64,000 nucleotides of DNA. Origin: Cytobacillus oceanisediminis. Its GTDB lineage: Bacteria; Bacillota; Bacilli; Bacillales; Cytobacillaceae. The stretch's first letter is position 1. Each line of letters opens with the position of its first letter. The position numbers and the translations under genes were made by a program. The DNA lies in contig NZ_CP065512.1 in NCBI RefSeq assembly GCF_022811925.1, positions 176,208-240,207 on the forward strand, given 5' to 3'. This document shows positions 1 through 8,729 of this stretch, piece by piece. The notes beneath the pieces are model-generated. The model searched no databases. It saw only the letters and a list, made by a program, of their open reading frames with translations, and was not told the DNA's origin.

Positions 1-3000
1 TTGGAATCGGTTGAGTTTCCGCTACCGAAAGTGACATAAGAAGAGCCGACATTCCTAGCTCCGTCTATGCCAGCGGTGCTTGTTGATGTTCCTGATACCG
101 TTGCACCAATTGCGAGGTTGCCATCCTTTGTGGTGCCCGAGCCAACCATGATTCGTTCAGCACTAAAAGTTCCTGTTGTAATCTTGTCTGCATTGATTTC
201 AAGTTTGCCTGCATTGGTCCAGAACATGCCATTGATATTAGTGTTTGTTGTCAGTTCTGACCAGGTATTAGTGGCATTTGTCGGAGGTTTCGTTCCGCTA
301 ACTTCTCCATAAGATGGTACCCATGTTGATCCCCTTGCTCCTACTTGTGCTGCAGTAGGAGCTGCCACTCCTGATCCTCCCCAAGTAATGGATCCGCCGC
401 TCATGGTAATATTGCCTCTCATTGAAACATTACCATTGGAATCAATGACGAAGTTCCCGCCTGCTGCATTTAGACCATTCAATGACTTAATGTGAGAAGC
501 CTGTATGGTGCCATCTACCAGGAGGTTTCCGCTGTAGCGCTTGCGTACTTCTAGGCTCCGGATGTAAAAATAACCTGTTGTCGAGTTGTCCTTCTCAAAG
601 AAGAAGTCAACAAAGTTTAATGTCTTGGCTGGATCTACATCTGCGGTTATTTTTACATTCGCTGAGAAAGAAGTGTTAGATGTTGAAACTGGAACGGAAG
701 AGCTTCCTGCATTTGTATAGGTTCCGTCTGTGTACTGGTAGCGGATAATGGCTGTTATGCTGCCAATTGCGGATTCTTTATATCCCTTTCCTGCAAAGTA
801 GTATTCATCACCTACAGTAAACTCCTGTGTTTTTGCTTGGACTATAGTGATCTTTGAATAAGCAGACTGTCCTACTTTAAAATACTTAAGGTTGCTGATA
901 TCTGTTGTGGTAAATCCATTCGGATTACTCTCAGCATCAATCTGAGCCATGTTGGTGAAGTCACCGATGGCAATTTGCTGTGCAAAAATAGTGTTGGCTT
1001 CAATCATGCCGCCGTTCATTCTGACTTTCCCGCCGACTGCGTTACCTTTCCAGTCATCTAAAACAGAACCAGTTTCATAGCCGTAGATTTCAGAATCCGT
1101 TGCCGGTCTGACTTTAACGGAGTCGATTTGAATGGTTTTGGCGGTAACAGTAGCAAATCCGCCCCAGGCAGCCATCGGGAATACAGAGTAACCTATAAAT
1201 CCTGCAATTGGGGTATCTGATGCCATTTTAAATATCTTTGAAACGGTATACCATTTTGAAAGGGTTGGAGAAGGAACCATGTCTTTATAGTGCATCTTAT
1301 AATCAACATACGATGTTCCATCAACACGGAATAAAACACCCGAACCGTCTAGCGTGCCTGACTCCAGCATAAAAGTGGATTCTACATAAACGTATTGGAA
1401 GTAAGGTCTATTTCTAATCGTTTGAGTATAGTAGCCTTGTCCACCAGCTGCCATTACCCACTTAGCAGCATTTCCAGTACCGTTTCCAGAAGTGACTTTT
1501 GTAGGAGCAGTATAAGCAAGTGTGTAACCATTCGGACTGGTGCTTGACCAGTCATAAAAATTTGGGTTGATATTCATGAGTAAGGCTTCATCTGATTCAG
1601 GACCTCTTGCACCTGTGCTACCCGTTGAACCCTGCTTGCTCTTACTTAATACAAAACGTTTTGTAATGCTTGAGTAGCCTGAGCGGGATGCTGTTAGGTC
1701 AACATAGCCATTATCTGCAGTGAACCCGGTTACTGTGTAAGTGCTTCCCGATAATGAGCCGGATACATTGCTCACCGTAGCGGTAATGGTCCAGTTCGCT
1801 GTATCGTCTGAACTGCCATTATAGATGGTTAGCTTTGTATTGATCCCGGCATAGCTGCTTACCGTACCAGAAGAGTTCGCTGATAATACTGCAGCTTCAT
1901 TGCTTAGAACTCCAATTATTGCATTCTGTCCATTGCTTCCATTTGTTCCATTGCTTCCATCTTGCCCATCTGCCCCATCAGAGACAATAGGGATAATCTG
2001 TTCATCAAGCAAGGTAGTTGTTCCGCCAGCCAAATACATGCGGACCCGTATAGATTTAATTCCTGCAGAAGGCGTATGCGATTTAGTCGCCTCATTTGCT
2101 GCGCTGGTATATTTGTCAGTAAAGGTTGTACCATCCGTGCTTTCTGCAATGATAAATCTTCCTGAATAATTGGCTGGTGTACCTGAACCTACTTGGGTAC
2201 GCCCGGTCAAATCAATGCTTGCCGGAGTATAAACCCCAGCCTTATTTTTTTGTATAGCTGAGGCATCTGAGATGAGCCAGTAGGACGTGGCACTGCTTCC
2301 TGTAGCTCCCTGTTTTGATTTTGTTAAAGTAAATGTTTTCGTGATACTTGAATACCCGCTTCTTGATGCAGTAAATGTGACAGTTGCCACATCTGCAGAA
2401 ACTGCAGTTACAGTTGCTGTGCGGTTTGCCGGGGTTCCTGAAGCAGTAACCGTGGCATTAGAGAGGGTTTGGGTGATTGTCCAGTTTGCCGTATCATCAG
2501 TCGCTCCATTGTAGATAGTTAAAGTGGAGGCTGCTCCTGCATATGTGCTGACCGTTCCCGAGGAATTTGCTGGGAGGTTATGAGATTCGTTGGTTAGAAC
2601 ACCAATAATAGCATTCTCTCCATCTATTCCGTTGGTCCCATTAGTTCCGTTTTGGCCTCTTATTCCATCAGACACTATTGGCACAATTTGTTCATCAAGG
2701 AGAGTGGTTGTGCCTCCTGCCAGAAACAATTGAAGTTTCACCGCTTTTATCCCTGTGGATGGGGTATGGGACTTTACTGCTTCATTTGCAGAACTTGTAT
2801 ACTTCGTAGTCCAGGTGGTGCCATCTGTAGTTTCCGCTAAAATGAAGCGTCCGGAATAATTAGCTGGTGTGCCTGTGCCCACTTGTGACTTTCCTGTAAC
2901 ATTGATTACATTAGGGGTGTAGTCTCCTGCTTCGCTTTTCTGGATCGCAGACACATCCGCTACCAGCCAATATGAAGTTGCACTTGAACCTGTTGCCCCT

Positions 3001-6000
3001 TGTTTACTCTTACTTAAAGCAAAGCGTTTTGTCACGCTTGGATATCCGCTCCGGCTTGCTGTCAGGTCAACATAGCCAGTGTCGGCGTTTAAAGCTGTGA
3101 CCGTATAAGTTTTGCCTGATAGAGTACCAGTCACATTACTAGGGCTTGCAGTCACAGTCCAGTTTGCACTGTCATCTGTTAAACCATTGTAGATGCTCAT
3201 GGTCGTTACAGCACCAGTGTAACTGCTGACAGTTCCCGAAGAGTTAGCTGCTAATACATGGGATTCATTGCTGAGCACTCCTGTAACTGCGTGTTGTCCA
3301 GGAGTCCCATCATTCCCTTTTTGACCTTGAGGACCTCTGACTAAAGACCAAGTGTAGTCCGCTGGATTGGTGGATGGCACATCCGTGTCATGATTATAGC
3401 TAAAGCCGATATAATCTTTTCCAGATGGATTGCTTGTAATGCCGGTTCCGTTTGCATCTGATGCATACATAACCCAAGTGTATAAGCCTTCGTTATCTTC
3501 TGGAGCAGTCGTAAAATCCGTAACGATATTTCCTTTTTCAACTTTCACTTCATCAAACCAATAATTAACTGCATCTAATGAATCAATGTCAATAAAATTG
3601 AAGACAGTGGAAGTGAAGTTTGTCACATTCACCGTAAAGGAAATCTTCTGGTATTCCGTTGTTAAATTAAAGTTTGCGCCATATTGATCAGCTACATCAA
3701 ATCGGATATTACTAGCAGCACTTGCTTTGACCTTCATGCTTACAGTCCAATATCCATTACTATCTATTACATTACTTATGCGAATGGAACTATCTGCAGT
3801 TACTCCAGTTAATTTAAATCCGTGTGGAGTCGCAGTTTCATCTTTGGTTATCGTGACGGTGCCTGACAACCTGGACACATTAGTAGCCTTCTTATAGTAG
3901 TTTCTTCCACCCACCTGAACATTATCAATTTTTTGATTGATCGTATCAGAAATTGCTTTCCTGATTTTCTCTGCTTCTGAAAAATAGGTGTTAAGCTGGG
4001 TTTTGAACGTATCCCTTGCTGATGCTGAGGAGAAGGAATAAGTGGTACTCATACTTGCCAAGATATCGGCTTCAATACGTGGAGTCGAACTATTTAATGC
4101 ATTGTAGGCATTTACGTAATTCGTCGAGGAAACATTTAGTGCAGCAGCTTGGCCCGACAACTGGCCATATTCCGCTTTAATGGATTCCCAATCTCTGCTT
4201 AGCTGACTTTTCTCAAGCGGAGTGACTTTAAGATCACTCATCATATCCTCTACATTTTGCTTAATAGGACCATAAGTGGTGTCTGCATAGCCCTTGGCGT
4301 TTTCCTCCATGGCAATATTTGTGAAGGAAACATTGTTTATCCAAAGATTGTCGCCGGCCACTCCGCCAGAAGTGCTTCGGTTGGTCAAAAATAGCAGTTT
4401 AATATTAGCTGTTCCATGCGGGAAGTTATTAGCTCCCATACCAAAACCGCTTTGCCACCCCTCTGCCAATGTCCATTCAGCTTTAGCTTTCACATTGCCG
4501 GCTGCAATATATTGATAGCTTCCGCCTGAACTTGTTGCTGATACTTTGTGGCCCGTGCGGAAAATCCCGTTTGGATCTGCTGGGTTTGAGAGGTTGAATG
4601 CCTTATTGAATGTGATTTTTTTAAGGGTTCTATCAATCGCTCCAACTCCCCAGGCAATCGTGAATACATCTCTTGAATATGTTCCATCTGGATATTGATA
4701 TCCAAAGCTATTTTTATATCCCCAAAACACCATGCTGTGACGATGATCCGGAGTTGATGAATTATCCATGAATCCATCTACACTTGTAAGGTAAACTTCC
4801 GTATCACCCACTTTTAAGTCACGCGCAAGTTCTACAATGGGGTATTGGGAACCATAGAAGTGGTAAGGTGATATGACCATCCCATCAATGTCGTAGGCTA
4901 CTGTTCCAAAGTAATTGTTCCCTCCGACACCTTTACCTTTGTACATCAAGGACATTCTATATTTATCATTTGGATTTACAGGAATTAATTCATCACTGAA
5001 AATCGTACCGTTTTGAAGAACAGTCTTAAATGAACCCTTTCCAGAATAAACTTCTGCAGAATCAAAAGTGAAACTGCTGAAATTTGTATTATTACCAAGC
5101 ATTCCACTTCCGTTTGTCACAAGATTTTCGCCGCGGGAAACTACATAATCCTTTGTATCATGCTGCATCTTTTCGTTGATTGCCTTACGGAGTTTTTCCG
5201 CTTGATCAAAATAGGCATTGATTTGATTTTTGAATGTATCCCTAGCTGATGTTGAGGCAAAAGTATAGGTGGTCGTAAGTGAGGATAAAATATCTGTTTC
5301 AATTCTTGGAGATGTGCTATTTAATGCAGAATAGGCATTTTGATAATCAGTCTTCGTAACGTTCCAGGCATTTGCTTGAAGAATCAATTGATTATATTCA
5401 GCTTTGATTGCTTCCCAATCACGGCTTAGAGTACTTTTTTCCAATGGAGTGACCTTCATATCGGACATCATATCGTCCACTCTTGATTTTACTTCATCCG
5501 TATAACGCACGGCCGACGGAAGAATTCCGTCTACACCCATCCCAGCAATTTCGATATCATAGAAATAATAGTATCCAGGATTTGTAGAAGTTGGAGAGCT
5601 TGCCCCTCCTAACACTTTGAAGCTACCACTGTCAAACGGGGCACCGCTTGTATGCCTATGAAGGAGTAAGGAATTTTGGAAGAGAACATATTCTGCCACT
5701 TCCTTACGCAAAAGCATATCCAGTGTTAAAGTGTTTTCTCCCACGACGACTGAATATGTCCTGCTATCTACCTTTTGCCATGTACTAAATTCATAAAGAT
5801 CAACGACAAGCGTTCCGGCTTGACTGCTGTATATTTTAGTTCTTCCAAGGTGAATATCCTCTGTCACGGCCATCCTTGTTCCCCATGCCTGATGGTAAGA
5901 AAGAGAAGTGACTGCAGGAGACTTAGCAATAACATGGGTTGCCGTCTTTAAAGCGGTCTCTGCATTCTCAACGACTGTGCCCGCAGGAGTTCCTGCAATA

Positions 6001-6815
6001 TTTGAATCGGAACTTATTTCAAGACCTGTTGCATAAATCTTTCCATCCGTGTTGGTATAAAATACTTTATGCCATGTGCCATTAACATTTTTCGAGATTG
6101 ATAGCCCCTCAGTTGCATTGAGGATGGCCTTAAATAGATTATCCCCTCTTAGGACTACAACCCCATTTTGTTCGGTCAAGGTTACTCCATTATAGGATTC
6201 CCCTGGCTTGATGGAGTCAGCTAGGTAAGTTGAAGTTGTTACCTGAAGTTTTGACAGGGCTTCAAAATAAGCATCCCAAAAGAGTGGCCATACCGCTGTA
6301 TCAATTGCTGTGTCCCCTGGCTCCCATAGTTTAGGAGAAAGTGATTCCACATAAGCTTTTAAATCTTTATAAGCAGTTTCAAATGCAATATAGTCCACAT
6401 GGTTTGTTGGGACACCAGATGCTTTTGCTTCAGCCCTAACCATGTAAACCTGTCCGCCTTTAATGCCATCAGCTTCCGCCAGAGTTGGTAGCGTACTGTC
6501 TGTTAATGTATCGCCGGTTATTTCAACCAGCAGCAATTTAATGTTTAATTTTTCATTGTTTGAAATTAGTCCATCATCTGCAGAGTTTCTAGCAAAGTCC
6601 TTCAAATCCTGAACTTCATCATAGAAGCCCGGATCGAGTGCCGCAATGGAAAGAGTCTGCTCAACCCATGTGCCGTTCGACCAGGAATAAAGCTTGCTTG
6701 GAGAAACACTGTCGTCAATCCAAAGGACGCCTTCTGTTGGGTTTTTTGGAGGAGTCCCGGAAACGAATGCATCATTTATATCTAAAATGGTTATTTGCCC
6801 ATTGGCTTTCGGCAT
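1..6815 (-). CDS. Giant modular tail fibre protein, 3' end outside window
   Basis: An open frame runs from ATG at 6815 (preceded by AAAGGGCGTGAAAGTGA) to the window edge with no stop in the parts I translated; 2271 codons are visible. The N terminus (ITILDINDAF) matches that of the neighbouring 583-aa protein (ISILDFNDAP), suggesting a shared attachment point. Modules in order: an N-terminal adaptor; a region with two copies of an alpha-helical module (around 5165-5480 and 3950-4260), each beginning MMSD(L/M)KVTPLEKS, alternating with jelly-roll-like carbohydrate-binding segments; then Ig-like modules (about 2660-3300, 1970-2620, and a half copy 1620-1930) joined by collagen-like Gly-X-Y linkers (GQNGTNGTNGIDG type); then another jelly roll and a Gly/Ser/Thr-rich part. 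The likely role is a trimeric receptor-binding fibre or tail appendage. The architecture is clear; the receptor is unknown. Confidence 0.85.
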   Translation of the reverse strand, partial: MPKANGQITILDINDAFVSGTPPKNPTEGVLWIDDSVSPSKLYSWSNGTWVEQTLSIAALDPGFYDEVQDLKDFARNSADDGLISNNEKLNIKLLLVEITGDTLTDSTLPTLAEADGIKGGQVYMVRAEAKASGVPTNHVDYIAFETAYKDLKAYVESLSPKLWEPGDTAIDTAVWPLFWDAYFEALSKLQVTTSTYLADSIKPGESYNGVTLTEQNGVVVLRGDNLFKAILNATEGLSISKNVNGTWHKVFYTNTDGKIYATGLEISSDSNIAGTPAGTVVENAETALKTATHVIAKSPAVTSLSYHQAWGTRMAVTEDIHLGRTKIYSSQAGTLVVDLYEFSTWQKVDSRTYSVVVGENTLTLDMLLRKEVAEYVLFQNSLLLHRHTSGAPFDSGSFKVLGGASSPTSTNPGYYYFYDIEIAGMGVDGILPSAVRYTDEVKSRVDDMMSDMKVTPLEKSTLSRDWEAIKAEYNQLILQANAWNVTKTDYQNAYSALNSTSPRIETDILSSLTTTYTFASTSARDTFKNQINAYFDQAEKLRKAINEKMQHDTKDYVVSRGENLVTNGSGMLGNNTNFSSFTFDSAEVYSGKGSFKTVLQNGTIFSDELIPVNPNDKYRMSLMYKGKGVGGNNYFGTVAYDIDGMVISPYHFYGSQYPIVELARDLKVGDTEVYLTSVDGFMDNSSTPDHRHSMVFWGYKNSFGYQYPDGTYSRDVFTIAWGVGAIDRTLKKITFNKAFNLSNPADPNGIFRTGHKVSATSSGGSYQYIAAGNVKAKAEWTLAEGWQSGFGMGANNFPHGTANIKLLFLTNRSTSGGVAGDNLWINNVSFTNIAMEENAKGYADTTYGPIKQNVEDMMSDLKVTPLEKSQLSRDWESIKAEYGQLSGQAAALNVSSTNYVNAYNALNSSTPRIEADILASMSTTYSFSSASARDTFKTQLNTYFSEAEKIRKAISDTINQKIDNVQVGGRNYYKKATNVSRLSGTVTITKDETATPHGFKLTGVTADSSIRISNVIDSNGYWTVSMKVKASAASNIRFDVADQYGANFNLTTEYQKISFTVNVTNFTSTVFNFIDIDSLDAVNYWFDEVKVEKGNIVTDFTTAPEDNEGLYTWVMYASDANGTGITSNPSGKDYIGFSYNHDTDVPSTNPADYTWSLVRGPQGQKGNDGTPGQHAVTGVLSNESHVLAANSSGTVSSYTGAVTTMSIYNGLTDDSANWTVTASPSNVTGTLSGKTYTVTALNADTGYVDLTASRSGYPSVTKRFALSKSKQGATGSSATSYWLVADVSAIQKSEAGDYTPNVINVTGKSQVGTGTPANYSGRFILAETTDGTTWTTKYTSSANEAVKSHTPSTGIKAVKLQLFLAGGTTTLLDEQIVPIVSDGIRGQNGTNGTNGIDGENAIIGVLTNESHNLPANSSGTVSTYAGAASTLTIYNGATDDTANWTITQTLSNATVTASGTPANRTATVTAVSADVATVTFTASRSGYSSITKTFTLTKSKQGATGSSATSYWLISDASAIQKNKAGVYTPASIDLTGRTQVGSGTPANYSGRFIIAESTDGTTFTDKYTSAANEATKSHTPSAGIKSIRVRMYLAGGTTTLLDEQIIPIVSDGADGQDGSNGTNGSNGQNAIIGVLSNEAAVLSANSSGTVSSYAGINTKLTIYNGSSDDTANWTITATVSNVSGSLSGSTYTVTGFTADNGYVDLTASRSGYSSITKRFVLSKSKQGSTGSTGARGPESDEALLMNINPNFYDWSSTSPNGYTLAYTAPTKVTSGNGTGNAAKWVMAAGGQGYYTQTIRNRPYFQYVYVESTFMLESGTLDGSGVLFRVDGTSYVDYKMHYKDMVPSPTLSKWYTVSKIFKMASDTPIAGFIGYSVFPMAAWGGFATVTAKTIQIDSVKVRPATDSEIYGYETGSVLDDWKGNAVGGKVRMNGGMIEANTIFAQQIAIGDFTNMAQIDAESNPNGFTTTDISNLKYFKVGQSAYSKITIVQAKTQEFTVGDEYYFAGKGYKESAIGSITAIIRYQYTDGTYTNAGSSSVPVSTSNTSFSANVKITADVDPAKTLNFVDFFFEKDNSTTGYFYIRSLEVRKRYSGNLLVDGTIQASHIKSLNGLNAAGGNFVIDSNGNVSMRGNITMSGGSITWGGSGVAAPTAAQVGARGSTWVPSYGEVSGTKPPTNATNTWSELTTNTNINGMFWTNAGKLEINADKITTGTFSAERIMVGSGTTKDGNLAIGATVSGTSTSTAGIDGARNVGSSYVTFGSGNSTDS
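1620..3300 (-). repeat. Tandem Ig-like/collagen-linker modules within fibre gene
   Basis: Three in-frame direct repeats, two full and one half. Each full unit encodes a stretch starting GVLSNES, an Ig-like fold ending KRFALSKSKQG, and a second domain ending LLDEQIVPIVSDG, followed by Gly-X-Y triplets. Approximate units are 2660-3300, 1970-2620 and 1620-1930. A diverged unit with the same landmarks (SDASAIQK replaced by TSASAIQK, then LDEQIVPIVSDG) occurs in the adjacent 583-aa gene at about 7545-8205. Such repeats can expand, shrink or exchange by recombination. Confidence 0.85.
3950..5480 (-). repeat. Duplicated alpha-helical module in fibre gene
   Basis: Two copies of a roughly 110-residue helical segment occur at about 3950-4260 and 5165-5480. 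Landmarks in both are VTPLEKS, SRDWE(S/A)IKAEY, NAYNALNS or NAYSALNS, PRIE(A/T)DIL, and ARDTFK(T/N)Q(L/I)N. The copies are separated by a carbohydrate-binding-like segment, so the duplicated unit may include both domains. This type of helical segment is common in long fibre proteins of Bacillota phages. Confidence 0.8.
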
Positions 6816-6840
6816 TCACTTTCACGCCCTTTTTCAGTAA

Positions 6841-6869
6841 TAAAAACTCCACTAAATCAATAGTGGAGT
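6841..6869 (-). terminator. Rho-independent terminator after 583-aa fibre gene
   Basis: On the minus strand ACTCCACTA and TAGTGGAGT form a perfect 9-bp stem with a 6-nt loop (plus positions 6846-6869), followed by TTTTTATT. It lies between the stop of the 583-aa gene and the start of the giant fibre gene. It may only reduce transcription of the fibre gene, because no separate promoter is evident in the 25 nt that follow. Confidence 0.85.
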
Positions 6870-6897
6870 ATTCTTTGAATCTATCGAAACCATTTGT

Positions 6898-8649
6898 TTA
6901 TGAAATTTCAACCCTAAAAGTAGCTTTTTGTACAACATCATCAGCTGTAATATCAATCCACTTACCCACTTTTGAGCCGGAAGTTCCAAATGACGTATCC
7001 TGTGTACCGTCCATTTTATATTTGGTCCACGTATACGTGTGCTTGTAACCTGTTCCGGTTGCAGCAGCTTGCTTAAGGTCAATCTCCTCGCCATTTTGGT
7101 AAAGGCGGCAAAGTAATTGGGAGCTGATGTTCCCATTCTTGAAGATATTTCCGTTGCTGCTTTCCACTACTACCATGATTGGGTCTGTCTGATCGTAGAA
7201 GATAATCGTGTCATATTTAGCTGTTTGGCCGCTCAATGTTGCTTTCACTTTGAAGGCAGCTAGGTTTGTGATGCCAGAAGCAGCTATTGTTAGAGTATTT
7301 GTATTTACTGCTCCAGACACGCCATAACTTGCCTGGTTAGCTGCATCAATCTTGTCCCAACCTAAGCCAGCACCTTCATCTGCATTACCTGATTTCTGCA
7401 CAAACCATTCATAAGTGACATTAGATGTTTGAATTGTGCCTCCTTTATAAAGGTCAGCCTGTGCAGTTAAGGAAGTAGTGTCCGTTGCATTTTTAAATAG
7501 ATTGCCAGATGGAGCCCAAACGGAAACTAGAACCGCGTCTTGGCCTGTCGCACCATCAGAAACAATAGGGACAATTTGCTCATCAAGGAATCCAGTACCG
7601 TTTGGAGTAGCTACACTGGATAAATATAATTGAACCTTTAAAGCCTTAATTCCAGCTGAAGGAGTCCAGGCTTTTGATGCTTCTGCTGTGGAGCTAGTAT
7701 ATTTAGCTGTCCCCCAGTTAGTCCCGTCAGTTGTTTCCCAGATTTGGAACTTACCAGAGTAATCCCCATACGCTCCTGTTCCAGTCTGTGATTTAGCTGA
7801 GACTGTAATAGAAGTCGGAGTATAAACATTGGATATGTTTTTCTGGATTGCACTTGCACTTGTGATTAAGCGGTAAAGGGTAGGAGTTGTTCCGGCTACA
7901 CCCGTTTTACTCTTCGATAGAGCAAAGCGCTTTGTGATGGAAGCATAGCCGGATTTAGAAGCTGTTAGGTCAACATAAGCCGTGTCAGCACTCATAGCTG
8001 TAACGGTATAGGTCTTTCCTGAAAGGGAACCAGTTAATCCAACAGGTGTTCCTGCTGTTACTGTCCAGCTGGAGCTTACGTCAGTTGCGCCTTCGTAGAT
8101 ATACATTGTGGTATTGGCGCCTGTAAAGTTGCCGTTGTTACCAGCTGAATCTGTAGGAATAACGTCAGACTCATTGCTTAGGACAGCGGTTATCGCCGGA
8201 GCACCCGTTGCCCCAGTAGCACCGTTATTCGCGCGGTTGAATGTAAATTCCGCTTTGATTGTCAAAGGATATCCTGTTGCCGGGTCAGTCCAAACAATAG
8301 ATGCAATATAAGTTTTTGAATATGCAGAGCCTGTCAATAGGTTCTTTACTACCGTGAGGTTTTTTCCTGTTACCGTGTAATTTGTATCCGTAACAAGGGG
8401 TGTGCTTGGAGCTGCAGCGTCATACCAAGTGACAGTAGCTTCTGCGATTTTATCTGTATTTCCAGACGTGGAAACGAATAGGGAAGGTGTTAAAGTGGGG
8501 TTGGCGGTTGCCCAGTTTGGGGTGTAAGAAGTTGTGGCGGGATCATAAATCTGCGTTTTCGGAGACGTTGTGGTCACAAACGCCGTCAGCGAAGGCGCAT
8601 CATTAAAATCCAAAATGGATATGAGGCCTGTTGCAATTGGTTGTGGCAT
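6898..8649 (-). CDS. Tail fibre or adhesin protein with Ig-like module, 583 aa
   Basis: A virion surface protein by context and composition (rich in T, S, A, G, N). The N terminus ISILDFNDAP is shared with the downstream giant fibre protein. After an N-terminal beta-rich domain there is a short GATGATGAP collagen-like linker, then an Ig-like domain ending RFALSKSK, a second domain ending LDEQIVPIVSDGATGQD, and two C-terminal Ig-like domains. The middle part is a diverged copy of the repeats in the giant fibre gene. The start is ATG behind GAAGGAG at somewhat long spacing. Function inferred as an accessory fibre or an alternative receptor-binding protein that attaches where its larger neighbour does. 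Confidence 0.8.
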   Translation of the reverse strand: MPQPIATGLISILDFNDAPSLTAFVTTTSPKTQIYDPATTSYTPNWATANPTLTPSLFVSTSGNTDKIAEATVTWYDAAAPSTPLVTDTNYTVTGKNLTVVKNLLTGSAYSKTYIASIVWTDPATGYPLTIKAEFTFNRANNGATGATGAPAITAVLSNESDVIPTDSAGNNGNFTGANTTMYIYEGATDVSSSWTVTAGTPVGLTGSLSGKTYTVTAMSADTAYVDLTASKSGYASITKRFALSKSKTGVAGTTPTLYRLITSASAIQKNISNVYTPTSITVSAKSQTGTGAYGDYSGKFQIWETTDGTNWGTAKYTSSTAEASKAWTPSAGIKALKVQLYLSSVATPNGTGFLDEQIVPIVSDGATGQDAVLVSVWAPSGNLFKNATDTTSLTAQADLYKGGTIQTSNVTYEWFVQKSGNADEGAGLGWDKIDAANQASYGVSGAVNTNTLTIAASGITNLAAFKVKATLSGQTAKYDTIIFYDQTDPIMVVVESSNGNIFKNGNISSQLLCRLYQNGEEIDLKQAAATGTGYKHTYTWTKYKMDGTQDTSFGTSGSKVGKWIDITADDVVQKATFRVEIS

Positions 8650-8680
8650 ATTCTGTTTTTCTCCTTCTTTTTTTTAGTAT

Positions 8681-8729
8681 AAATACAAAATTAAGCTAAG
8701 CAATAATACAGCAGAATGCAAGCTTAATT
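8681..8729 (-). terminator. Weak terminator-like hairpin overlapping stop codon
   Basis: AATTAAGCT and AGCTTAATT pair perfectly (plus 8689-8697 with 8721-8729) around a 23-nt loop, followed on the minus strand by TTTTGTATTT. The stem is AU-rich, so termination would be weak. It overlaps the TAA of the 894-aa gene. Confidence 0.45.

Noticed and set aside
67..312. Plus-strand open frames opposite the giant fibre gene
   Set aside because: They are antisense shadows of a repetitive coding frame, without Shine-Dalgarno sites or known motifs.
1620..3300. Possible CRISPR array from regularly spaced repeats
   Set aside because: The repeats are about 650 bases long, in frame and coding; there are no short palindromic repeats or spacers.
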